From positions 1-27,146 of IMG/VR virus record IMGVR_UViG_3300032897_000024: a DNA stretch of 27,146 nt; one strand, given 5' to 3'. The notes below the pieces were generated by a model. It did not search any database and was not told the origin of the DNA. It worked only from the letters and a program-made list of their open reading frames with translations. Position 1 is the stretch's first letter; each line of letters opens with the position of its first letter. Origin of the DNA: a virus. This document shows positions 12,129-20,470 of the stretch, piece by piece. The translations under genes were made by a program, and so were the position numbers.

Positions 12129-12998
12129 CTAATAATCCATAACCATGTAATTAAAACTGTATGTTGTATTTGGTTGGCTGCTGGTTGGCGCGTTTGCACA
12201 ACCAAGGACAAACCCCGCCGACGATTGACTATACACGTAGAGTCCGAGCGCTGCGGTAGCGGCATTTCTCGGACAAACGAGAATGTTCGGATTACTGTAC
12301 ACCGAATGAAATGTAACATTGACCTGTTGCCCTGCCACGGCACCGGTCCCCGTCCCAAACGAAACGCTTCCCGCTGCGTCCGCCGAATTACTCGCAACAA
12401 TTGGGGAAGGTGGAGATGTCCCAGCATTAGTGCCAGCGGTAGCGCTCGGTGCTCCACCAGATGCATAGATGTGAACGACCACCGCAAGGTTAAGTGTCGC
12501 CTGTCCGGTTACACCGATGTTCGCGGGGAAAAAAATCGTTCCTGAGCTCATGGATGGAAACAGGACCGTTAACAAAAGCCGACTATCAGCAACAGTGCTG
12601 ATATTCCCGGATCCGTCCGTCGTCACACTGCAAATAAATAAACATCCATACGGTCCACTGTTCGAGGTTGACCATTGCCATGTTCCATCGTTGCACAGAA
12701 CCAAGTAGTACGTCGTCGATGGTGTTGACGTAGAGAACGTTGTAGCATTCGTGGCAATACGATTAAGTTCATTTGTTCCGCCAAGTGGTTGCCGCGTATA
12801 GGCAACACCAGATGTGACATTAAGCTGATTGGCAATTGTTCCATCCTTGGACGCCACGAAGCCAGAAAGGACGAATGATGAAAACAAATCGGAATTGATC
12901 GATGAGACCGATTGAGCGAACTGTGTTTCTAGATTGTTCATGCGTGTCTGATTGATAAGCGTGGTATTGTCTTCCCAGCTTGTTGCATTGTATGGCAT
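12129..12998 (-). CDS. Putative tail fibre or baseplate protein, 289 aa
   Basis: The ATG is preceded by GGAGGTGA. A short helical N-terminus (NLETQFAQSVSSINSDLF) leads into a Ser/Thr/Gly-rich beta protein. An adhesion-like segment QLNVTSGVAYTRQPLGG (about 59-75) and a C-terminal block (about 225-289) rich in aromatic strands follow. The low charge, high Ser/Thr/Gly and place among tail-tip genes argue for a fibre or receptor-binding component. The fold is not certain. Confidence 0.65.
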   Translation of the reverse strand: MPYNATSWEDNTTLINQTRMNNLETQFAQSVSSINSDLFSSFVLSGFVASKDGTIANQLNVTSGVAYTRQPLGGTNELNRIATNATTFSTSTPSTTYYLVLCNDGTWQWSTSNSGPYGCLFICSVTTDGSGNISTVADSRLLLTVLFPSMSSGTIFFPANIGVTGQATLNLAVVVHIYASGGAPSATAGTNAGTSPPSPIVASNSADAAGSVSFGTGTGAVAGQQVNVTFHSVYSNPNILVCPRNAATAALGLYVYSQSSAGFVLGCANAPTSSQPNTTYSFNYMVMDY

Positions 12999-13010
12999 CT
13001 TCTCACCTCC

Positions 13011-13619
13011 TCATATCGTGTAGTCTGCCTGGTACATGTTCGAGTCTACATTGTTCGTATGATTCCAATATTGATTATCCGCAATCATCAGCGTTCCCGT
13101 TCCTGGAGTAGACGTGGCGGTTGAGCCACCAAAATAGCCGACCAGCATATAGACATTGGTGGGTTGCGTGCCATCGAAGTACGCGCTAGTCAAACTCTCG
13201 CCTGGATTCGAACCGGCTGTTCCAACGTTTGCTGCTACACGCACCGCATTTGTGCCATTGTAGAGGGCCGTATCGGTTGTCTGTGGAATCGGACTCACTG
13301 CTGTAGTGTTGGCCGCAAAATTCGCAGATGCGGTAAAGAGATTCACGGCAATTGTTGTTGAGCCAATAGGAATGGAGAGCGACGTGGTAACGACCTGAGA
13401 AGCTGCACCGTTGCTAATCAATAAGCTTTGACCGCTGGCGATAATTGCTGGTACGCCAACATTGAGCGAGAGTGATGAATAGCTCACACCACTCGTGAGT
13501 CCTGTTGATAACGTACCGGCTCCTACCACAATATCGGCATATGTAATTGCCACGTCTACACTCGATGTTTGCATGGCGGTTGCTGCTAAGCTGATTCCGC
13601 CGTTTGTCCACGTTGCCAT
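13011..13619 (-). CDS. Tail-tip structural protein, 202 aa
   Basis: The start is the ATG at 13619, which overlaps the stop of the tail hub gene as TAATG, with GGAGAAGG in the hub's last codons acting as ribosome binding site. The protein is nearly all beta strand, low in charge and rich in Ser/Thr/Ala/Gly (for example GAGTLSTGLTSGVSYSSLSL), ending in NQYWNHTNN and a short tail. It is typical of a virion surface or tail-tip component. I do not recognise the family. Confidence 0.65.
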   Translation of the reverse strand: MATWTNGGISLAATAMQTSSVDVAITYADIVVGAGTLSTGLTSGVSYSSLSLNVGVPAIIASGQSLLISNGAASQVVTTSLSIPIGSTTIAVNLFTASANFAANTTAVSPIPQTTDTALYNGTNAVRVAANVGTAGSNPGESLTSAYFDGTQPTNVYMLVGYFGGSTATSTPGTGTLMIADNQYWNHTNNVDSNMYQADYTI

Positions 13620-15130
13620 TAGCACACCTTCTCCTGTCCGCAAATAACCTGTCCGCAAATGCCGCCAATGACTTTCATCGTTGTTATTGTGGACGTTGGT
13701 ATTCGCACAACATACGAACTTGAAAGATACGAGAGTGACGTATCTGTCGTATCTGAGAGATCCGAGGGATCGGCACTTTGATTCATGAGGTTTTGCCAAT
13801 ACGTCTGCCATTGTGCGAGCTCAATGGCTGAACCAACCGCTTGCACGTGGTACCAGATATTCAATCCGTCGTTTTGATCGTCAATAGCCACGCTATTGAT
13901 CAACATCTGCCTGTTAAGGCTAAAATCAGGCAAGTTGACTGGGATACTCTGCCCCGGCATCAAGCCTTTTGATCGCGTATCAAATGTTAAAATCGTGCCA
14001 TCACATCCATAGTGGCTGAGTAACGCTGAAGCAATCTGAAATGCTGCTTGAATAGTATGGACTTTCGTATTCGTGTAGCAGCTTTCCACAATGCCACTCG
14101 ACCCCGTGCCCTCACGAGCTTTTTGGGCAGCTTGGAGGAGAGGATTCTGGGCCACCGCTAAGACCGGATAACGGCCTTTATAGGTAACCGTGAGTGTATC
14201 GCCAGCACCTAACACTGTGCCGCCAGTGTCTTGAGCAACCACGGCATCCCCAATCGCAACATACCACTGCGAACCTGTGGCGCCTTTGGTTCCAACCGTT
14301 TGCGCTACGCCATTCACACTGATACTCAGATCTGTGGTTGATGTCGATGCCAGGTCATACGAGAGCGTGAAGTTCCGTTGGAGGCTATTACCGTGAAACG
14401 TCTCTGTCTGTGTGCCAAGTTGTGCATAAGCGCCTTTTGCATACTGCTTGTTGATGTAGAGATCATTGCCATACTCAACCGAGAGATTTTGTGTGGCGTC
14501 AACCTGAGTGCCATCAATCGCGAATGGAGCAGACACGCCGCCGTATGGCTGAAACCAGAGCACATTGTTGATATCAATCTGCCACCAGTAGCCCGCCTGA
14601 GTTGCAAGCCAGGTGAGAGCTGCACTGACCTGTTTCCCGTTCCAGATCGCCTCTGTAATGGTTGGTCCTGCCGCAATGCTTGATGCTGTGACAGTGACGC
14701 CTTCGCTGGCTAAGACCTTGCCGAGAATGTCCAGCACAATAGATCCAGCGCTTTGATTCAAATAGCTCGCAAAGATCACGCGCTTATCGGCTTTGTAGCA
14801 GTTATCCATGAGCGTGAGTGTATGCTTGAGATAGCCTGTCCCCTGGCGTGCCCCGGATTTGGTGATTTTGTCTTTACTCACGTATCCGCTATATGCAAGA
14901 TTGCCGCTTACGTCATAGATTTGACACTGCGTGCCATACGTCCAATAGATTCCCGGCGCGGTCCACACTTCCATACTTCCCGTTCCGCGCTGACCTATCG
15001 CTTGCTGGATATTCATCGTTCCAGCCTGAATGCCATAGCGGATTCCGCCGATCCTGGCAATCCAGGCATTCCAATAGATCGGCAGGTATGGAAGCTTTGC
15101 ATGTGTGGCGACGCTTAAGGTATTCAGCAT
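13619..15130 (-). CDS. Tail hub / distal baseplate protein
   Basis: This 503-residue protein follows the tape measure gene with a TAATG overlap. The N-terminal 100 residues (strand-rich, with VWTAPGIYWTYGTQCQIYD) and the middle segment (QVSAALTWLATQAGYWWQID, about 168-187) match siphovirus tail hub proteins of the gp27/Tal or ReqiPepy6 gp37-like type, in which repeated beta domains form the ring below the tail tube. The C-terminal third contains LMPGQSIPVNLPDF, also typical of hub proteins. It joins tube, tape measure and tip appendages. No lysozyme or peptidase motif is seen. Confidence 0.75.
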   Translation of the reverse strand: MLNTLSVATHAKLPYLPIYWNAWIARIGGIRYGIQAGTMNIQQAIGQRGTGSMEVWTAPGIYWTYGTQCQIYDVSGNLAYSGYVSKDKITKSGARQGTGYLKHTLTLMDNCYKADKRVIFASYLNQSAGSIVLDILGKVLASEGVTVTASSIAAGPTITEAIWNGKQVSAALTWLATQAGYWWQIDINNVLWFQPYGGVSAPFAIDGTQVDATQNLSVEYGNDLYINKQYAKGAYAQLGTQTETFHGNSLQRNFTLSYDLASTSTTDLSISVNGVAQTVGTKGATGSQWYVAIGDAVVAQDTGGTVLGAGDTLTVTYKGRYPVLAVAQNPLLQAAQKAREGTGSSGIVESCYTNTKVHTIQAAFQIASALLSHYGCDGTILTFDTRSKGLMPGQSIPVNLPDFSLNRQMLINSVAIDDQNDGLNIWYHVQAVGSAIELAQWQTYWQNLMNQSADPSDLSDTTDTSLSYLSSSYVVRIPTSTITTMKVIGGICGQVICGQEKVC

Positions 15131-17313
15131 TAGAACCCCCTCACGCCGGTTGCTACGCGAATCGTGCTAGGCATATTTTTAGCAGCTATCTGCCCAATAA
15201 TCCGCCCGTCAAGTTGGATAATGATTGTTTGGTTTTGGCCAGATGACGAGCTCACACTTGATGGAGCAGATAGTAGCGGCGTAAACGTGGAAGGCACAAA
15301 GGATGAGGAGCCAGAAATACTCATTGATGCACTACCCGTGATACCAGAAAGTGATGCTTGCAATGTTCCTGCGATAATCGCCCCGGCGTTTGCAATCTTG
15401 CCCCGATTGTCGAGCATCGTCTGTGCAAGCATGGCGACCAAGTTTGGTCCCCAGGTGTCGGCGTCCGCCCCTGGTCCTTCTTTGGCTGGCGAATGAAATC
15501 CCAGTTGATTTTTGATAGCATCAACAATCTTACCACCTGCGTTTTTCGCCTCGTTGAGATTTCCAAGCATGCCATTGATAAATCCCTGGATAAGATTAGC
15601 TCCCCAAGAAAATCCTTTTCCTATCAACCCGTTCCAAATCTTCTCTATCTCACTCGTGAGCATATTTAGTGCGGTTGCCACAGCGGTTTTCGCGACGTTA
15701 AACTCTCGTGTTACCTCTGTCCATGTCGCTGTCCATGCATTTTCTAGCCAGCCAAGCACGATACCAATGTCGTGCTTGACATCATTAAAGCTCTTCGTCA
15801 TGATGTCTGTCAGGTTCTTGATGTAATAGTTATGGTCATAAAGCCAGGAGAGACCGGACACGATACCATTGATGACATTCTGGACGGTATTTTTAACAAA
15901 ATTGAACTCCAGTTCCAAACCTTTTAATTCATTGATAAACGCGGATTTAATGAAATTAACGATATCTCCCCAATGTTGAATTAATTCCATCCCGATAAAG
16001 ACCACACCAGCGATTGCCGCCGCTATTGCCAGGAATGGCCACGTCGCAGCTACAACAGCCACTGCCATGGACCACAGAGCCGGTACAACACCAATCACGA
16101 TCGCCCCTGCAAGTCCGATAAGACTTGCTTTTAATGCGTCAAATGCCCACTCATGCGTGGATATGAAGCCTGCTACATTCTGAATCGCTGGTACCATTTT
16201 ATCGGTGAACGCACTAACTACATCACCAAGAACCGGTAGAAGCTTCTGTCCAAGATTAATCATAAACACTTCTAAGACTTCCTTGGCTTTATCCATCTTC
16301 TGATTGAATGTATCTTGAACAAGAGCCCAGCCAGTAATCGAGTTTCCGCCTTTATCGACAGCGGTTGAGATATTTGTGACGTTATCCTTGAATGTCTGCA
16401 AATGATCGCCGGTCAGGTCCAGTATTCCTTGCATTTGCTTGCTACCACCAGCGATGTCCTTGAGTGCTTGCAGGTATTGTGCAGATCCGGCTGGGAATTT
16501 TTGAGAAAGATGATCTTCAATAAGTTGCAGCGCACCTGGCAAGGATACTTTCATCTCATCAAAGACTTGCTGAGACGTGAGTCCGATAGATGCCAACGTG
16601 TCTTTTGCTTGCTGCCCCGGAGCAGTCAACGCGATGAGTAGTTGACGAAGATAGGTACTCGCATTAGCTGCGTCAACGCCTTCACCGGTCATCGTCGCCA
16701 TAGCCGCACTAACATCTGTCAGTGATATGCCAACAGCGCTGGCAGTTGGAAGGATTGTACTGAGCGTGTTGACGAGATCAGCCATGTGTGTTTTACCGTT
16801 TGCCACGGTAGCAATCAACGTGTTTACCGCAACACTGGACGATGTGCCAAAATCCTTCATAATCGTCGTCATGCCGTTGGCCACGTCGCCAAGGTCAGCC
16901 GTGCCAACTTTTGCGCCTTCAGCAGCATCTTTAAGTGCTTGGAGCGAGGCGGCACCATGGATACCAGCAGAATCGATCATATATTCGCCAGCAATCAATT
17001 GCTGAGTGCTGGTGCCTGTGTCAATTGCGGTTTGTTTAATGCCAGCTGCAATCATGGCGAGATTCGCTTGTGCTTCACCGGCTCCTGTCACCAAGCTTGT
17101 CATACCGGATTGGAAATCACCAGCCATTTTGGCAGAGATGACCCCAAGGCCAATGATCGCCGCGGCGGCAATACCACCAGCAATGAGCGAGACCTTTTGT
17201 AGCGACATTGCCGCGCCTTCAGACGCCTCACCAACTGCCGCAATTTCACCAGCGGCGGCGGCAGCACCTGGAGCAGAGACGAGCGCGATAATTTGAGCGG
17301 CAGTAAGAGCCAT
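15130..17313 (-). CDS. Tail tape measure protein
   Basis: This 727-residue protein is the longest in the window. An Ala-rich N-terminus with a hydrophobic stretch (AGGIAAAAIIGLGVISAKMA, 46-65) leads into the TP901-type phage tail tape measure core (about 65-330, including GEAQANLAMIAAGIKQTAID and VADLVNTLSTILPT-like segments). Further hydrophobic helices lie at about 390-450. A helical region and a Ser-rich C-terminus close the protein. The length predicts a tail of roughly 100 nm by the usual rule of about 0.15 nm per residue. It follows the tail chaperone genes and is coupled to the hub gene by TAATG. Confidence 0.9.
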   Translation of the reverse strand: MALTAAQIIALVSAPGAAAAAGEIAAVGEASEGAAMSLQKVSLIAGGIAAAAIIGLGVISAKMAGDFQSGMTSLVTGAGEAQANLAMIAAGIKQTAIDTGTSTQQLIAGEYMIDSAGIHGAASLQALKDAAEGAKVGTADLGDVANGMTTIMKDFGTSSSVAVNTLIATVANGKTHMADLVNTLSTILPTASAVGISLTDVSAAMATMTGEGVDAANASTYLRQLLIALTAPGQQAKDTLASIGLTSQQVFDEMKVSLPGALQLIEDHLSQKFPAGSAQYLQALKDIAGGSKQMQGILDLTGDHLQTFKDNVTNISTAVDKGGNSITGWALVQDTFNQKMDKAKEVLEVFMINLGQKLLPVLGDVVSAFTDKMVPAIQNVAGFISTHEWAFDALKASLIGLAGAIVIGVVPALWSMAVAVVAATWPFLAIAAAIAGVVFIGMELIQHWGDIVNFIKSAFINELKGLELEFNFVKNTVQNVINGIVSGLSWLYDHNYYIKNLTDIMTKSFNDVKHDIGIVLGWLENAWTATWTEVTREFNVAKTAVATALNMLTSEIEKIWNGLIGKGFSWGANLIQGFINGMLGNLNEAKNAGGKIVDAIKNQLGFHSPAKEGPGADADTWGPNLVAMLAQTMLDNRGKIANAGAIIAGTLQASLSGITGSASMSISGSSSFVPSTFTPLLSAPSSVSSSSGQNQTIIIQLDGRIIGQIAAKNMPSTIRVATGVRGF

Positions 17314-17317
17314 TTTC

Positions 17318-17545
17318 TTATCCTCGCTTTCTCAGAATCTCTTGTGCCTGCGCTTCAGCAGCCATGGCAATCAGCGCTTTGTCTTGCCAGTACACGGATT
17401 GCTCTAACAACACCCACGGCGGACAGTTGCAGTATTGTGCCGCCTTAAAGAGTGGATACCACTCTGGGCACCAGGCTGTTTCCGTTTCTTCGTTTAGCGT
17501 CAACCATCGACGTAAGGCTCTTAGCTCGACGTTGACGCCGTCACG
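17318..17545 (-). CDS. Frameshift extension of the tail assembly chaperone (GT-like)
   Basis: This frame has no credible start of its own (only TTG at 17503, without a ribosome binding site). It is open without a stop back to the slippery site at 17551-17545. A -1 shift from the upstream chaperone gene reads RDGVNVELRALRRW and continues through TETAWCPEWYPLFKAAQYCN to the stop, giving a fused protein of about 187 residues. The helical WYPLFKAA...PPWVLLEQ pattern fits the T domain of lambda GT-type chaperones. The extension would recruit the tape measure protein or tail tube monomers. Confidence 0.8.
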   Translation of the reverse strand, partial: RDGVNVELRALRRWLTLNEETETAWCPEWYPLFKAAQYCNCPPWVLLEQSVYWQDKALIAMAAEAQAQEILRKRG

Positions 17546-17551
17546 TTTTTT
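17497..17551 (-). promoter_or_regulatory. Programmed -1 ribosomal frameshift signal
   Basis: The heptamer A AAA AAC (17551-17545) is in the correct phase (CCA AAA AAC, codons 110-112 of the chaperone gene). After a six-base spacer comes an 8-bp perfect stem GCGTCAAC/GTTGACGC (17538-17531 with 17504-17497), extended inside by TCGA/TCGA. Slippery site, spacer and stem all match the known requirements for -1 frameshifting. Confidence 0.85.
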
Positions 17552-17880
17552 GGTTTCATATCTGCAATGATTGCGTAAAAAACCGTTAACCGAAATTCCC
17601 AGGGCAGTCGTTTAAGCTGTTCTTTGTCAATTGGGAAAGGTGTCCCATCATCGTCCATAACATCCCAAGATTTCATGAGCTGGCAAAGTACGTCATTAAT
17701 CGCGGTAAAGTTTTCGTCGAGATCGTTTTGTGTAGGATCGGACAAAATCTTGGCATCTGCATACGTCTTTTCTGTTAGGCGACTTGGGTAATATGTGATC
17801 TCAACCGTTCCCCCGTCGTTCCCATACGGCATCGTAAATGTTGCCGTATTTTTAGCAATTTGAGAAAGTGTTATTGGCAT
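17521..17880 (-). CDS. Tail assembly chaperone (gpG-like)
   Basis: This 119-residue protein lies between the major tail protein and the tape measure gene, the invariant place of siphovirus tail chaperones. The N-terminus is strand-rich (TVEITYYPSRLTEKTYADAK), and a helical body (FTAINDVLCQLMKSWDVMDD) follows. The short form ends NVTASTSS after the slippery site. A minority of ribosomes should make the longer form described for 17318-17545. It coats the tape measure protein and delivers tail tube subunits. Identification rests on position, size and the frameshift signal. Confidence 0.82.
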   Translation of the reverse strand: MPITLSQIAKNTATFTMPYGNDGGTVEITYYPSRLTEKTYADAKILSDPTQNDLDENFTAINDVLCQLMKSWDVMDDDGTPFPIDKEQLKRLPWEFRLTVFYAIIADMKPKNVTASTSS

Positions 17881-17888
17881 AGAATCAC

Positions 17889-18908
17889 CTATAAGGCCGT
17901 TATTAAATTCGTGACTGTGAGCTTTTGGGCTTGTCCCCAGGTCAGGTCTTCAGCAAGAGAATACGGATATTCGATTGCAAACACTCCATCGCTATCAGTC
18001 CAAGGCTTTGGTTCAGCGAACAGAATACACATGTCGTGCTGGAAAGCGTTGGTGGTATGTGGAGTGGTTGCAGTGTCAATCTCGCTACCGACTGCATCAA
18101 CACGCAAATAGTATTTGGTGCCAGCACGAACATACGTGAGTGGCGCCATACCGGTAGAATCCGCTTCAAGCAAAATGGAGCCTTTTCCAGTCGGTACGGT
18201 CTCAACCGTCGCGCTAAAACTCTCATTGCTTCGATTCAAGAACCACGTTGGACCACGGATGTTATCATCTGCAAATTCCACGCTTAGGATTTTTGCAAGT
18301 TGTGTTGTACCCAAACCAGCTTGTGTGCTATCGAGGTACACGTTGAAATGTTTAGAGAGCATAGCGGCAATCGCTATGGCGGTAGGAGTAGACGAAAGCG
18401 AAACACCATCAGACGTTTTCTGGCCAAGCATTTTGGCCGTCAGGTTGGCATCTTTACGAGTTAATTTATATCCCCAACCACTAACAAAGCAGCCTGCAAA
18501 TTGCGCAGCACGGCTTTGATCGCCTTGCTGCAATGTGTACGTTTGTGGCTCTACCGCTGCCGTGAGACCGGTAAGTTGTGGATTGGAAACCCAATCTTTT
18601 GCAATCGTGCTCGTGCCGTGCGCCGCTGGCGAAATGCGGCCATACGCGCTAGCGATGATATACACCAATGTGTTGTAGTCGAGGTTGCCAGAAATCGGTA
18701 ACTCTGACCATTCTTTATTGACCTCTTGCGCTGCTGGATAACGGTGTCCAACACTGCGATAGGTCGTGAGTTCCATCTTGATACCAGGTTTGATATCAAG
18801 CTCCTGGATAATTTTTCCGGCGGCAACAGGAGTCCCCATGGCACCTGACGCTTCAGGTCCGATCTGGACAATCTGGTTTACCGTCGCGCGCTCGCTCGTC
18901 CACGTCAT
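17889..18908 (-). CDS. Major tail tube protein
   Basis: This 339-residue protein is read from the ATG at 18908, where AGGAG lies eight bases upstream. An extension to 18968 would overlap the previous gene. The beta-rich sequence includes PVAAGKIIQELDIKPGIKME, VNKEWSELPISGNLDYNTLV and a C-terminal domain. It is typical of siphovirus major tail (tube) proteins of the phi13/TP901 or gpV type, which stack as hexamers. The position just upstream of the chaperone pair is decisive. The extra length (tail tubes are often about 200 residues) suggests an added surface domain. Confidence 0.75.
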   Translation of the reverse strand: MTWTSERATVNQIVQIGPEASGAMGTPVAAGKIIQELDIKPGIKMELTTYRSVGHRYPAAQEVNKEWSELPISGNLDYNTLVYIIASAYGRISPAAHGTSTIAKDWVSNPQLTGLTAAVEPQTYTLQQGDQSRAAQFAGCFVSGWGYKLTRKDANLTAKMLGQKTSDGVSLSSTPTAIAIAAMLSKHFNVYLDSTQAGLGTTQLAKILSVEFADDNIRGPTWFLNRSNESFSATVETVPTGKGSILLEADSTGMAPLTYVRAGTKYYLRVDAVGSEIDTATTPHTTNAFQHDMCILFAEPKPWTDSDGVFAIEYPYSLAEDLTWGQAQKLTVTNLITAL

Positions 18909-18919
18909 GAGTGAGACTC

Positions 18920-19339
18920 CTAACTCGCTTGTAATGCAATGCGGTAGAGACCGCCTAAATGGCTCCAAGCTGAACCATTGATAATTTCGCTATATGAGAC
19001 CGACTGCTCGCGGTAGCAGGCTAATACCCCGCCTCCGCCAGTAATCGCAACCGGTCCAGTGCGCCTAAAAAGCGCATCAATCCGATCGGCAATCGTGATG
19101 AGTGTGGTAAATCCTGAGGTCGGACCAATAGCCTTGATTTGAAAAACGCCGTTCGTGAACAGTCTCACGGCGTTCATGGTCAACACATCCACATCTGATT
19201 GACAGGTCACAAGCGCGTATGGTGCGATCGTCCCAATGTCGGCAAAACCCTGCCACACCCCACCTGTGGCATTGGCCATGAGTGTGGTATCAGCTTTCAT
19301 TGTGGTACTGATCCAACTAAACGCTTGTGCGATTTCCAT
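18920..19339 (-). CDS. Tail terminator-like protein
   Basis: This 139-residue protein starts directly after the TAA of the gp10-like gene. Its pattern is an N-terminal helix (MEIAQAFSWISTTMKADTTL), a central strand-rich core (PYALVTCQSDVDVLTMNAVR), the helix TTLITIADRIDALF and a final GGLYRIALQAS strand. This fits DUF3168/gpU-like tail terminators, which cap the tail tube and bind the head. Gene order (before the tail tube) agrees. The similarity is at the level of layout, not a specific motif. Confidence 0.65.
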   Translation of the reverse strand: MEIAQAFSWISTTMKADTTLMANATGGVWQGFADIGTIAPYALVTCQSDVDVLTMNAVRLFTNGVFQIKAIGPTSGFTTLITIADRIDALFRRTGPVAITGGGGVLACYREQSVSYSEIINGSAWSHLGGLYRIALQAS

Positions 19340-19750
19340 TTATTCATCACCGCCTAAACCGGTTAGATATTCTTCGAGTTTGCTTGCAATCTGATCGAAC
19401 TGTGCTTGGATTGTCGCGACGGCAGGTGCTAAGTATGGCTTTCCCGGTCTACCATGGACGCCCATTTCAACGTAAATGCCATAACTGGCGGCCACTGCCA
19501 CATATGCCGTGCCTAGCTCGGCTGGCGGTACCTGGTCATCGATGATATCGTGATCGGCATTTCCTGGATACTGGTTATCTTTGTCGGTTTTCGTGTAGAT
19601 GGAATTCTTCAGATTGCCAGTTTGAACAGGACAGGTCATTTGTGCCTGCGCCTGAATTTGAAATGCCGTAGCACGCACTATTTTCGATATTGATTCTGGG
19701 AACCGCTCAGCTATTTCAGGGAGAATATTAAAATACGTGAATGCTGCCAT
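19340..19750 (-). CDS. HK97 gp10-like head-tail / tail component
   Basis: This 136-residue protein starts at the ATG at 19750 (AAGGAG at nine bases). An earlier start would run over the HNH gene's promoter region. It contains the family hallmarks: a long N-terminal helix (about 8-40), the turn TCPVQTGNLKNSIYTK (about 41-56), then AVAASYGIYVEMGVHGRPGK and PYLAPAVATI, matching the PVdTG.LR.Si...Y...vE.Gt....p.PFl.PA pattern of HK97-gp10. These proteins form part of the head-tail neck. The upstream neighbour on the transcript is separated from it by the inserted HNH gene. Confidence 0.85.
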   Translation of the reverse strand: MAAFTYFNILPEIAERFPESISKIVRATAFQIQAQAQMTCPVQTGNLKNSIYTKTDKDNQYPGNADHDIIDDQVPPAELGTAYVAVAASYGIYVEMGVHGRPGKPYLAPAVATIQAQFDQIASKLEEYLTGLGGDE

Positions 19751-19769
19751 AACATGCCTCTCCTTCTTC

Positions 19770-19798
19770 TTGAACCTTCTCGCTAACGGTTGTATAAT
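19770..19798 (+). promoter_or_regulatory. Own promoter of the HNH endonuclease gene
   Basis: TTGAAC (19770-19775) and TATAAT (19793-19798) are spaced by 17 bases on the plus strand. A ribosome binding site (AGAAAGAGG, 19805-19813) and the ATG at 19821 follow directly. It opposes the late transcription direction. Confidence 0.65.
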
Positions 19799-19820
19799 AT
19801 CGTAAGAAAGAGGTTTTGAT

Positions 19821-20462
19821 ATGCAAATAGAAAGAAAATGCATAGTATGTGACAAGTGTTTTACAGCACTGCCTCACGCTATAAAAATTGGTAAGGCTCT
19901 CTATTGCTCTAAATCCTGTGCATCCAAAAATAAACATGGCAACAAGTCTTTTGAGCAACGTTTCTGGGAAAAGGTGAACAAAAGAGAGCCAAATGAATGT
20001 TGGACCTGGACAGGCGCTACTCAAGCCCCATGGCATTATGGTTCTTTTCAACGCGGAATAGGTTCCGATGGTAAAAGTCATTCTGATGTAGCGCATCGAG
20101 TATCCTATGAATTGACCTATGGATGCATTCAGAAGGGACTTTTTGTTTGCCATCGTTGTGATAACCCCCGTTGTGTTAACCCTAATCACTTGTTTCTTGG
20201 GACACACACTGACAACATGCGTGACATGCACCAGAAAAGACGCGGCATGCAGTACACAAAGCCAGAACGCATCACACGTGGTGAACATCAACATCTTGCA
20301 AAACTGACTAGTGATGATATAAAAGCTATTCGCGCTACCTACCAACCTGGTAAAGCGGGGCATAGTAGCGATATGTCTATAGGTGCTTTGGCTAGAAAGT
20401 ACCATGTATCGAAATCTACTATGAACTCGATTATTAAGCGTGAAACATGGAAACATATCTAG
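19821..20462 (+). CDS. HNH homing endonuclease inserted in the head-tail operon
   Basis: This 213-residue protein has an N-terminal CxxC...CxxxC zinc motif (Cys7, Cys10, Cys29, Cys33). An HNH_3-type nuclease core follows (about 90-135): VAHRVSYELTYG, then FVCHRCDNPRCVNPNHLFLG and THTDNM, with His111, Asn/His122-123 and Asn132 as metal and catalytic candidates. The C-terminal helix-turn-helix (about 186-210, SIGALARKYHVSKSTMNSII) would set target specificity. It is the only plus-strand gene in the structural block and has its own promoter. It sits cleanly between two head-tail genes, the typical habit of a free-standing homing endonuclease. Confidence 0.88.
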   Translation: MQIERKCIVCDKCFTALPHAIKIGKALYCSKSCASKNKHGNKSFEQRFWEKVNKREPNECWTWTGATQAPWHYGSFQRGIGSDGKSHSDVAHRVSYELTYGCIQKGLFVCHRCDNPRCVNPNHLFLGTHTDNMRDMHQKRRGMQYTKPERITRGEHQHLAKLTSDDIKAIRATYQPGKAGHSSDMSIGALARKYHVSKSTMNSIIKRETWKHI

Positions 20463-20470
20463 TTCTGCCA

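Noticed and set aside
11883-12545. Rightward 220-codon open frame across two tail genes
   Set aside because: It is Arg/Cys-rich, spans the boundary of two well-supported leftward tail genes and lacks a ribosome binding site; it is a shadow frame.
13619-13811. Longer N-terminus for the 202-aa tail-tip protein
   Set aside because: The extension overlaps the hub gene and is low-quality sequence. The ATG at 13619 has a good ribosome binding site and a TAATG coupling.
17318-17503. Independent 61-codon gene starting at TTG 17503
   Set aside because: No ribosome binding site precedes it, and the frame is open back to an in-phase slippery site, so it is better explained as the frameshift extension of the chaperone.
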